Shown one piece after another: positions 1-5,452 of a stretch of 5,452 nucleotides of DNA (the first letter of the stretch is position 1; each line of letters starts with the position of its first letter). Origin of the DNA: Chthonomonas sp. UBA1950 (GTDB lineage Bacteria; Armatimonadota; Fimbriimonadia; Fimbriimonadales; Fimbriimonadaceae); NCBI GenBank assembly GCA_002336105.1, contig DDEQ01000017.1, forward strand, positions 1-5,452, in the 5' to 3' direction. A program made the translations under genes and the position numbers. Under the pieces are notes generated by a model that was not told the DNA's origin, made no database searches, and saw nothing but the letters and a program-made list of their open reading frames with translations.

Positions 1-125
1 GGAGTCATAACGTAAAAGTGAGCGGCTCGAATGGCGTTTTGCGCAGCGCCTATGAATCGCCGGATTCGTATTTGCGGTAACGAAGCTACTACTTCATCCT
101 GAAAAAACCACGCGGTTACAACCCG

Positions 126-156
126 TAGGTCGGGTTAGCGCAGCGTAACCCGACAT
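126..156 (+). repeat. REP-like palindromic repeat, copy 1
   Basis: This 31-nt unit begins TAGGTCGGGTTAGCGCAGCG and contains a perfect 9-bp palindrome, GTCGGGTTA (129-137) and TAACCCGAC (146-154), around an 8-nt loop. A second copy lies in opposite orientation at 272-302. I recall very similar GTCGGGTTA...TAACCCGAC units scattered between genes of gamma- and betaproteobacteria; this was not verified by search. Confidence 0.8.
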
Positions 157-271
157 CGCATGACCGAACCCACTGGTGTCCGATTCTTTCAAATTGGCAT
201 CGATCCCGAAGTCACAAGCGTGAAGAAAAATGTACCACCGGGAACGACGGCGCGTGGATATTGCGTGGGAA

Positions 272-302
272 ATGTCGGGCTATGCTGCGCTAACCCGACC
301 TA
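272..302 (-). repeat. REP-like palindromic repeat, copy 2 (inverted)
   Basis: The reverse complement matches copy 1 at 29 of 31 positions. Both differences fall in one stem arm (GCATAGCCC instead of GCGTAACCC), so this palindrome is slightly degraded. With copy 1 it brackets 115 bp in a head-to-head, REPIN-like or MITE-like arrangement. Confidence 0.8.
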
Positions 303-348
303 TCTGAACTGAATGCCGGCAAGGCGGATTGGCGGCAATGCCGTTGAC

Positions 349-370
349 CGTTGAAATGCCGTTGAAATGC
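349..370 (+). repeat. Perfect 11-bp tandem duplication (CGTTGAAATGC x2)
   Basis: CGTTGAAATGC occurs twice back to back with no mismatch, and is preceded by a partial match, CCGTTGACC. It looks like a replication-slippage product or short direct repeat. No function is evident. Confidence 0.7.
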
Positions 371-398
371 AATACGGCAGATATAGAGGGACTACTTA

Positions 399-461
399 AT
401 GGCAGATGATCGGCCTTTGCAGCCGTTCGACTCGTCCCGTGAGCGTGGCTGGAATAGTTAA
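399..461 (+). CDS. Possible 20-residue mini-ORF or gene remnant
   Basis: An ATG at 399 follows AGAGGG (385-390) with 8-nt spacing, a good Shine-Dalgarno match, and runs to TAA at 459-461. The product starts MADDRPLQPF and ends RGWNS, is hydrophilic, and I do not recognise it. It may be a small peptide, the surviving 5' end of a deleted gene, or chance. It is convergent with the operon and no gene follows it on the plus strand. Confidence 0.2.
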   Translation: MADDRPLQPFDSSRERGWNS

Positions 462-537
462 CAAAGCAGACTACTCAGTAACTACAAAAGCAGCGCGATG
501 CATTTCGTGAATAATCGTGGTTCTCGAGCGGTGGCGA

Positions 538-1392
538 TCAATAGGCCGCGTTTTGAACTCGAACCATCTCGAAGCCGCCTTCACAGAAATCGTTGTTCTC
601 GGCTAGAGCTCGATAAAGTTTCGCGAGCCAGAAATTCAGACCATACACTTCCTCGAAGTTCTCCGCTCCCTCGACTAGTTTTTCCGCGACGCGATTTGCA
701 TCTTCGCCCGGGCCATAAGCACGGCGAAGAGCGAAATACTGCCCCCCCAAATGCTCTAGGCCCATCCTTCTGTAACGATCGGCGAGGTTGAGCTCGTTGA
801 AATGCGATCTCAGATGTTGAAACGTCTGAAGCGTCATCCCAGCTGGTCGAGTCAGACGGTAGGAAAGAATCAGCGCATTCTCCTCCATACGCACACCTAC
901 AATCAGAAAGGCTGTGTCGGGAATCGGGTCGTAACAGGGATGCAGGAACATCCGCGTGTTAGTTCCTGCGTCCAGAATACGGTCTCGCTTGCGTGTGTTA
1001 CAGACAGCGCAACTCGGCACGAGGTTCTTTGGAAAGATCGAGAACTCGGGGTGCCGTTCTTTTGGCAAATAATGGTCGAGCGTTGAGGTCTCACTGATCC
1101 CACAGAACGGGCATCGCGCAACACTGATCCTATTCAGGAGTTTGCGACGGAGCGTCGTCATAGGCTCGGTCTCGACAGAATACGCGTGTCGCATCGCGTC
1201 TTTCTGCTGATCGGTTAGCGGCGCTTTATCGAGCTCACCAACCTCTGGTGCCATATCCTCATAGCCTTGGTAGGCGGCTAGGATTTCTACGCGAGCCGCC
1301 TGCATCAGGCTCCGCCGCGGTTGGTTCTTGGCCGCAGCGATTTCATCGAACACATCTGTTGCATCGACGTTAAGTAGAGGAATTGATCGCAT
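538..1392 (-). CDS. Zinc-finger HNH endonuclease, PtuB-like
   Basis: Likely metal-dependent DNA nuclease, the effector partner of the upstream ATPase. Seen in 284 residues: a zinc-binding pair C94-x2-C97 (CPFCG), then DHYLPK (106-111) with D106 and the general-base H107, NLVPSC (123-128), and the second pair C128-x2-C131 followed by N132 and K135 (CAVCNTRK). This is the HNH beta-beta-alpha-metal core held by a Cys4 zinc site. HPCYD (151-155) follows, a motif commonly seen just after the HNH core in this kind of protein. The N-terminal 90 residues are mostly helical and the C-terminal 130 look alpha-helical without a recognised domain. The ATG has a strong GGGGAG sequence about 7 nt upstream. 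It starts 11 nt after the zero-frame stop of the ATPase gene, or 3 nt after its -1-frame stop. ATPase followed by HNH is the Septu (PtuA-PtuB) arrangement. All catalytic residues are present. It is the last gene of the operon. Confidence 0.85.
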   Translation of the reverse strand: MRSIPLLNVDATDVFDEIAAAKNQPRRSLMQAARVEILAAYQGYEDMAPEVGELDKAPLTDQQKDAMRHAYSVETEPMTTLRRKLLNRISVARCPFCGISETSTLDHYLPKERHPEFSIFPKNLVPSCAVCNTRKRDRILDAGTNTRMFLHPCYDPIPDTAFLIVGVRMEENALILSYRLTRPAGMTLQTFQHLRSHFNELNLADRYRRMGLEHLGGQYFALRRAYGPGEDANRVAEKLVEGAENFEEVYGLNFWLAKLYRALAENNDFCEGGFEMVRVQNAAY

Positions 1393-1395
1393 CCG

Positions 1396-1487
1396 CTACT
1401 CCCCTATCTCATCGCGGATGCTGAGGATGTAGGAGCGTGCCGCGAAGCCCAACCTGTAACCGAACGCCTCCTCGATTTCCTCGAGTG
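1396..1487 (-). CDS. -1-frame C-terminal tail of the ATPase gene
   Basis: This is the probable native C-terminus of the PtuA-like ATPase, reached only if one base is reread or inserted at the A8 run. It encodes 30 residues, beginning TLEEIEEAFG and ending SIRDEIGE, and stops with TAG at 1398-1396, three nucleotides before the HNH start codon. The amphipathic, acidic composition fits a folded helical tail much better than the competing basic zero-frame tail. The strong GGGGAG ribosome site of the HNH gene sits inside this tail. Confidence 0.6.
1399..1404 (-). promoter_or_regulatory. Shine-Dalgarno sequence of the HNH gene
   Basis: The coding strand reads GGGGAG followed by TAGCGG and ATG. This is a good ribosome binding site at suitable spacing and supports the start at 1392. 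It overlaps both possible ends of the upstream ATPase gene, so ATPase translation and HNH initiation are probably coupled. Confidence 0.7.
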
Positions 1488-2957
1488 TTTTTTTTGTGCC
1501 AGAGCACTCAACGTCTCGTGCCAATCGGTCGATCCATCGCCGAGATTGAAGACCTCCTGAGTTATGGCGCCAATACTTTCCGCGAATGTCTCCATGCTCA
1601 AAGCTACAACACGGCTCTGATCAGCTCTTCTTTGCAAAACCTGGACATATTTTGCAGGAGTCTCCTGTAGCACTACCGGCGAATGAGTGGCAATGACTGC
1701 ATAACCATCGAAGGTTTCAAGGCATGCCCGTACGCTCTTGAGGAACGAGGCGAGCAACGGAGGATGAAGGTGGGTTTCAGGCTCGTCGATTAGAACCAAA
1801 GTTGGCTCCGACCCCGAGATGTGCGCGGTTAGCTCGGTAATAATCTTGAGCACTACCTTGTGACCGCTACTCAGTCCGTGGAAAAGCTCGCCGAGTTCGT
1901 CACCGCCGCGATCTGCATAGAGTTGGGTCAAGCCAATTCGCTGAAACGATGGGTCACGTAGGAGTGGCTTCAAAAACTCCATCAGCTTCTCCATGCGGTT
2001 AGCTTCACGGACGCGCATCAGTGCCGACAGGAACTCCTCCTCGGTCTCCGCTGGTGTCCGTAACCGATAGGATTGCTCACCAATGGGCACCTCGCCATCT
2101 GATAGCTCGCGAAGACCACAATAAACGTATCCAAAGATTCCCCCTTGCTCATTGAGCCTATCCTTCTCCTCCTCTGTACGCCCAGGAATAACGAAGGTAT
2201 CGAAAGCGCTATAGGAGACGACAATCACGGTCTTGAACGGCGGCGCAGTACCAACAAATCGGCCCGCAGTATTTTCCAGAACGTCTTCTTTGGTGCCGTA
2301 GCCATAACCGCTCGCCACGATCGCTAGGTTCGAGAGTAGCCGGGTCTTACCCGTGCCGTTGTAACCGATCAGAGCATTGATACGGTTCGGCAACCCGGCG
2401 CGTCGACGAAAATCGAAGCCGACCGTGAAAGTGTTCGAGTGCGGTGCCACTTGTGTCTTAAACTTGACCGTAAACCCTTTGCTTGACCGTTTCGTCGGCG
2501 GAGTAGTGGTGCGCAGTAAACGCGCTGCGTCGCTTATCGTCCTCTCCGCGCCACCAAAGCGCATGAGCGACACCCGAAAGGGCTCACTGTCTTCGACGCT
2601 GGCCTTAATCTCGTCGTCGAACGCAACATCTCGAAGCCCCTTGAAGAATGGTTCGAAGACGTCTCGCCCCAGTTTGTAGAGCGTTTTATAGTATTCGAGG
2701 TCTGCACCTAATGAGGCGTGGCCGGCGGGTAATGCATCAAAGGAGCGCTTTGGCATCTCTGTGTAGCCGCTAGTTCGACCCGCCTCGATGATCTTTATGC
2801 TGCCGAGATCATGGCTTTCATCAGGCGACACGTGCAGCGTAACGTGGAACGTGGTCTTGTATCCATAGTCATCCCAGTTATCCTGGACGAGCACTGCGTG
2901 TGGGTAGCGATTCGTCGTGGGGGAGTCGCCTGACCTAAATTTGACGATGAATTTCAT
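1404..2957 (-). CDS. ABC/RecF-like AAA ATPase, PtuA-like, with probable frameshifted C-terminus
   Basis: Probable ATPase engine that controls the neighbouring HNH nuclease. Seen: Walker A GYNGTGKT (198-205), ABC-type signature LSSGHK (362-367), Walker B LVLIDEPETHLHP (387-399) with catalytic E392, and switch motif ATHSP (423-427). This set places it with the overcoming-lysogenization-defect/RecF/PtuA-type ATPases (AAA_15/AAA_21). Walker A and signature are only about 155 residues apart, so there is no long Rad50-like coiled coil. Residues 1-160 form an extra, beta-rich N-terminal region that I cannot assign; canonical PtuA proteins, as I recall them, begin close to the Walker A. The ATG overlaps the upstream TGA (ATGA), with TAGAGA as a weak ribosome site. 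The zero-frame product is 517 residues. Its last 27 are basic and use repeated AGG codons, whereas the -1 frame after an A8 run gives a better tail and a 520-residue protein ending at 1396. The intact ABC motifs suggest a functional ATPase either way. Confidence 0.85.
   Translation of the reverse strand: MKFIVKFRSGDSPTTNRYPHAVLVQDNWDDYGYKTTFHVTLHVSPDESHDLGSIKIIEAGRTSGYTEMPKRSFDALPAGHASLGADLEYYKTLYKLGRDVFEPFFKGLRDVAFDDEIKASVEDSEPFRVSLMRFGGAERTISDAARLLRTTTPPTKRSSKGFTVKFKTQVAPHSNTFTVGFDFRRRAGLPNRINALIGYNGTGKTRLLSNLAIVASGYGYGTKEDVLENTAGRFVGTAPPFKTVIVVSYSAFDTFVIPGRTEEEKDRLNEQGGIFGYVYCGLRELSDGEVPIGEQSYRLRTPAETEEEFLSALMRVREANRMEKLMEFLKPLLRDPSFQRIGLTQLYADRGGDELGELFHGLSSGHKVVLKIITELTAHISGSEPTLVLIDEPETHLHPPLLASFLKSVRACLETFDGYAVIATHSPVVLQETPAKYVQVLQRRADQSRVVALSMETFAESIGAITQEVFNLGDGSTDWHETLSALAQKKHSRKSRRRSVTGWASRHAPTSSASAMR
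1488..1495 (-). other. A8 homopolymer, candidate -1 slippage site or one-base indel
   Basis: On the coding strand the ATPase frame reads GCA CAA AAA AAA CAC, which is a slippery A AAA AAA heptamer in the correct phase. Rereading one A continues as ACA CTC GAG GAA ATC, giving TLEEIEEAFGYRLGF and so on. By my count 24 of 30 of those codons end in G or C, against 15 of 27 in the zero-frame tail, which also carries three AGG and one AGA codon. I see no strong stimulatory hairpin just downstream and no clear upstream internal Shine-Dalgarno. A sequencing error, a true deletion or genuine slippage (ribosomal or transcriptional) all remain open. Confidence 0.75.
2954..2957 (-). other. ATGA start-stop overlap joining GHKL and ATPase genes
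   Basis: The coding strand reads ATTAAATGA. The ATG of the ATPase gene overlaps the TGA of the GHKL gene by four bases, the classic sign of translational coupling and co-production. The preceding ribosome site is only TAGAGA, so reinitiation by terminating ribosomes probably matters. Confidence 0.9.
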
Positions 2958-5092
2958 TTAATCTCTAACTTTATTTTATTCTGATAGATGCTGATTCGCT
3001 TCTTCGCGCGCTCAATCACATCATTAAAATTCAGAATCTCGAAATAAGTCTCTCCAAGAGGTTGTCGAGTATATGGATCGACTAGCGGATTAGACTGAAA
3101 CCAACCCTTTCCTGCTGAAAATGGAGTCCAGGCATTCAAGCGCAACGGATTAACGGTATCGCCTATCAGGTAGCCGTAGAACTTTCTAAGTTTTCCACCT
3201 GACTTCGCCGCGAGAAGATGGGCATATTCGACAAGATCACCAATGTGCTCGTCTAAAGGAACTCCTGGCGCCTTAAACTCGACGATGACTGCTGAGCCCT
3301 CCTTGTTGAAGAGGGCAATATCGGGACGTTTTGCCTTGTTATCGTACCCCCGTGTGGAAAGCAGCTTTTGAAACTCAACGTCAATGTCGCTTTCGAAAAC
3401 CTTATCGCCGTTGTCCCAAGCGATATTGGCTAGTGGTACATCCGAGGCGATATAGTCATAGTAGTGATACTCCTCGCTCAAAAGCCACATGTCATGATCA
3501 ACGACTTCCGTACTATCTTTTCGCATTGGGAAAAAGATGCTGTGAATTATTCGCTCATCCTTGCGGCGTACCCCTTCTGCAACGGCCTGCATAGCAAGCC
3601 CCTTCCCGCATGCAAGATCAAGAACTTCGACAATCGCAGCACGGCGGACGATGAGCTGCGATAAGTTGGCCATGTCAAAACTCTTGAGTGAAGAGGTGTA
3701 CTTCCATGCCAACTCATTGATTTTTGTACGGAATTCCTCCGTGTCGGGCTCTGTCTTCCTAATTTCTTCCTTGAGCGTGAAAATCGCGCTCGTCTCGTTG
3801 ATTACCCGCTCCTGATACTTCCTCAAAACCCGTTCGGCCACGACTTGCGCTGACTCGCCATAGCGAATCCGTGTCGATGTATCCTGAAGCATGGCCTCAC
3901 TAATACCAAATTGATTGACGGCTTCCTGAAGAACAGCGACTCTGTTCCAGTCCGAAGGAGCAACCATTTCAACGATTACGGGGTCGATCGCTTCATGGAT
4001 CGCTGCGTATGAGATTTTTTCCGCTGAGAACAAGTCTCCGCTAGGAATTTCCTCGGGAATTCCTTCGAAATCATCGCGTTGTTCGTTGACGCGAATATCC
4101 AGATAGTCGCTTTCGATCAAAACAAAGTGATAGAAGCCTGCTGCTGGATTGTTTTGCTCTGCTCTCGTCCGAAAATATTGCGAGGTAACATCTTTAACAG
4201 GAGATGACTTGGCGCAGAATGCCACTGCATTCTTCGGAAGGCTGTATTGTTGGGCATCAAGCCGATAGTGGGACAGATTGAAATGTTGATGTGTGCCCAA
4301 TCCATCACCAGTGATGGGGTCGCACTCCTCAACAGAGACAATTTTTTCCGTCGTTACAGTTGGCAGGTCCGAACGTTTTAAAGATTCAGTTTTTTCTGAA
4401 GAATTGACCAGTTCTCCGCCGCTCCACTGGCGTGTAACGAAATTAATCTCGAAGTCACCAACTTGATCGCCAAGCCCGACAAGTCTTTGCAAGAAAGTCA
4501 GGAGCGTTTGTTGCTTGAGTACCGAGGCGGAGTACAAGCTACTTGGTAAAGTTTTTCTGAGAACGCGATCACGAATTGGCATTCTCAGGTTCTTGAGGGT
4601 AATTCTCGTTCCAAGATTGTCCGCACTCCCTTGGTTAGACGAGAAATCCTGAAAGTCAATTTGCTTCTTTGGTTCGGAATAGCTCATCTGCCGTCGGACA
4701 AAGGTATCTCCGGTACGGTAGGTGCTGTCTAGTGCGAGGACAGCGAAATGATGAAAAAACTGGATGCGGCCTGCCCCCATGCATTTGCCAATTCCGGGGA
4801 TAGGCAAGTCATCCTTGTAAGACGTATCTTTCGTAAGAAACGCATCGAGTTGGTCATTTCCAAAGCCGCAACCGTTATCCTTGCAGGAGATCGACATCTC
4901 TTCCAAACCGTCGATCAAATCCGCAGAGAAGAAGTCGACTGCAATATTAATTTGCAGATTTTTTGCGGTAGCGTCACCATTTTTTCGAATCAAGAAAGAG
5001 TCAATGGCGTTGGAAATCAACTCCTCAAATACGACGTACGGATTTCTGCTGAGCTTGGTGCCTTTTAAACTGCCTCTGATGTCGAGTGTCAT
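2954..5092 (-). CDS. GHKL (Hsp90/MORC-like) ATPase with C-terminal PD-(D/E)XK nuclease domain
   Basis: Likely ATP-gated DNA-acting enzyme, first gene of the operon. Seen, numbering from the ATG at 5092 (712 residues): N-box E24-x3-N28-x2-D31; DNGCGFG at 72-78 (ATP-binding Asp and glycines); the glycine-rich lid around GIGKCMGAG at 100-108; GTRIT at 161-165. Together these make a complete GHKL nucleotide fold. A helical, charged region spans about 412-470. Near the C-terminus, RPDIALF (589-595) followed by VIVEFKAP (602-609) gives D591...E605-x-K607, the PD-(D/E)XK nuclease signature. Family knowledge: prokaryotic MORC/MutL-like ATPases occur in restriction-modification and defence loci. Start: the frame is open back to a TTG at 5215, but the conserved-looking N-terminus begins at MTLDIRG, so I chose this ATG. 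Its purine-rich AGAAGA upstream is a weak ribosome site; a TTG at 5134 is the alternative. The TGA overlaps the next gene's ATG, so translation is coupled. No helicase or methyltransferase domain is visible. Specificity is unknown. Confidence 0.85.
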   Translation of the reverse strand: MTLDIRGSLKGTKLSRNPYVVFEELISNAIDSFLIRKNGDATAKNLQINIAVDFFSADLIDGLEEMSISCKDNGCGFGNDQLDAFLTKDTSYKDDLPIPGIGKCMGAGRIQFFHHFAVLALDSTYRTGDTFVRRQMSYSEPKKQIDFQDFSSNQGSADNLGTRITLKNLRMPIRDRVLRKTLPSSLYSASVLKQQTLLTFLQRLVGLGDQVGDFEINFVTRQWSGGELVNSSEKTESLKRSDLPTVTTEKIVSVEECDPITGDGLGTHQHFNLSHYRLDAQQYSLPKNAVAFCAKSSPVKDVTSQYFRTRAEQNNPAAGFYHFVLIESDYLDIRVNEQRDDFEGIPEEIPSGDLFSAEKISYAAIHEAIDPVIVEMVAPSDWNRVAVLQEAVNQFGISEAMLQDTSTRIRYGESAQVVAERVLRKYQERVINETSAIFTLKEEIRKTEPDTEEFRTKINELAWKYTSSLKSFDMANLSQLIVRRAAIVEVLDLACGKGLAMQAVAEGVRRKDERIIHSIFFPMRKDSTEVVDHDMWLLSEEYHYYDYIASDVPLANIAWDNGDKVFESDIDVEFQKLLSTRGYDNKAKRPDIALFNKEGSAVIVEFKAPGVPLDEHIGDLVEYAHLLAAKSGGKLRKFYGYLIGDTVNPLRLNAWTPFSAGKGWFQSNPLVDPYTRQPLGETYFEILNFNDVIERAKKRISIYQNKIKLEIK

Positions 5093-5129
5093 GTTCGTTC
5101 TTCTATTCGTTTCCCACTGCGCGGAATTG

Positions 5130-5163
5130 GCCAAGGGCAGCCCCTGAAAAATTCTACCTTGGC
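5130..5163 (-). promoter_or_regulatory. Leader inverted repeat with candidate -10 and alternative TTG start
   Basis: A perfect 7-bp inverted repeat, GCCAAGG and CCTTGGC (plus-strand arms 5130-5136 and 5157-5163), surrounds a 20-nt loop. On the coding strand TAGAAT (5156-5151), five of six matches to a sigma-70 -10 hexamer, lies directly inside the upstream arm. AGGGG (5145-5141) sits six bases before an in-frame TTG (5134). The block could be an operator over a promoter or an RNA hairpin affecting initiation. No convincing -35 lies at 16-18 bp; TTCACC at 19 bp is the best I see. Short inverted repeats also occur by chance. Confidence 0.3.
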
Positions 5164-5452
5164 AGAAGAAAAGCAGGTGAATTCGGGAAGGCAATAGTTG
5201 CTCTTCTAACGGCAAGACAAACCACTATATGAATCGCCCCGAGTTTCATAGTCACTGTCAAGTCTGCTTAGACTCCCATAACTGCCGTTCAGGTTTGAGA
5301 GACCAAACGACGGCTTAGGCCGAACTGCCGACATAGACCGACCGCCCAAGTCCCAGCACGAAGTACCCGCCCAAATGACAAAAACGCCCCGCCGCCGAAC
5401 CGCTCACGTCCGATAGCTCCAAGGGTCGCATCCGCCACCCCCAATCCACCGA
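5164..5452. other. Right intergenic flank, GC-rich at its outer end, no supported gene
   Basis: No convincing complete gene. A minus-strand frame is open from the window edge to a TAA at 5317-5315 (45 codons), but its composition gives no reason to call it a gene end. An imperfect hairpin lies at 5284-5314: GCCGT pairs with ACGGC and inside it GTTTG pairs with CAAAC around AGAGAC. The stretch probably contains promoter or insertion-boundary sequence for the operon. Confidence 0.5.

Larger units (their letters stand above)
1..537. other. Left intergenic flank, repeat-rich, no convincing gene
   Basis: Apart from the two palindromic repeats, the tandem duplication and the mini-ORF, I see no supported gene, tRNA or other RNA gene here. 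No clear hairpin-plus-U-tract terminator is visible directly downstream of the HNH gene on the minus strand (537 to about 460); the operon may end by Rho-dependent termination or at the REP-like palindromes. Confidence 0.6.

Noticed and set aside
160..312. 50-codon plus-strand ORF (MTEPTGVRFF...) between and through the REP-like repeats
   Set aside because: It has no ribosome site and its end is read through the palindromic repeat, as is common for spurious ORFs.
903..1124. 73-codon minus-strand ORF and the plus-strand ORFs at 498-791 and 802-1086 within the HNH gene
   Set aside because: They lie inside the HNH gene in other frames, lack motifs and have compositions typical of shadow ORFs.
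3580..3640. LDLACGKG in the GHKL protein (residues 491-498) resembles methyltransferase motif I, suggesting a modification domain
   Set aside because: No catalytic motif IV (such as NPPY or DPPY) or other methyltransferase motif is visible, and the segment sits in a helical stretch leading to the nuclease domain. Probably coincidence.
5093..5215. Longer GHKL protein starting at the TTG at 5215 (753 residues)
   Set aside because: No Shine-Dalgarno precedes that TTG, and the extra 41 residues lie before the conserved-looking GHKL N-terminus.
5256..5261. Perfect TTGACA -35 hexamer on the minus strand upstream of the operon
   Set aside because: No acceptable -10 lies 16-18 bp downstream; TATAGT is 26 bp away.
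5315..5452. 45-codon minus-strand frame open from the right window edge, possibly the end of another gene
   Set aside because: High GC alone keeps such short frames open; the product shows no recognisable motif.

Overview
The window is dominated by one compact three-gene operon on the minus strand, read from right to left. A 712-residue GHKL (Hsp90/MutL/MORC-type) ATPase with a C-terminal PD-(D/E)XK nuclease signature (5092-2954) comes first. It overlaps by 4 bp (ATGA) an ABC/RecF-like ATPase with full Walker A, signature, Walker B and switch-histidine motifs (2957-1404). A zinc-finger HNH endonuclease (1392-538) follows. The last two genes have the organisation of Septu-type PtuA/PtuB anti-phage pairs. 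The GHKL-nuclease gene is an extra module. I infer a defence or DNA-processing operon with two different ATPases and two different nuclease folds, and I do not recognise this exact trio as a named system.

The ATPase gene has a run of eight A residues on its coding strand (plus-strand T8 at 1488-1495), placed in frame as A AAA AAA. In the zero frame the protein ends in a basic, rare-codon-rich tail of 27 residues. A -1 shift at the run gives a well-formed 30-residue helical tail with native-looking codon use, ending 3 nt before the HNH start. This is a recent one-base deletion, a sequencing error, or a real slippage site that sets the C-terminus and the coupling to the HNH gene.

Left flank (1-537): no convincing gene. 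It holds two inverted copies of a 31-nt REP-like palindrome (126-156 and 272-302), a perfect 11-bp tandem duplication (349-370), and a 20-codon mini-ORF with a good Shine-Dalgarno sequence (399-461). Right flank (5093-5452): the operon leader, with a possible -10 element, a perfect 7-bp inverted repeat and an alternative TTG start with its own Shine-Dalgarno sequence. Beyond it lies GC-rich sequence with no supported gene.

The REP-like palindrome, the moderately GC-rich codon use of the two downstream genes and the Shine-Dalgarno sequences suggest a proteobacterium, probably gamma or beta; this rests on general recollection. The GHKL gene looks more AT-rich than its two partners and the right flank, consistent with a horizontally assembled accessory island.
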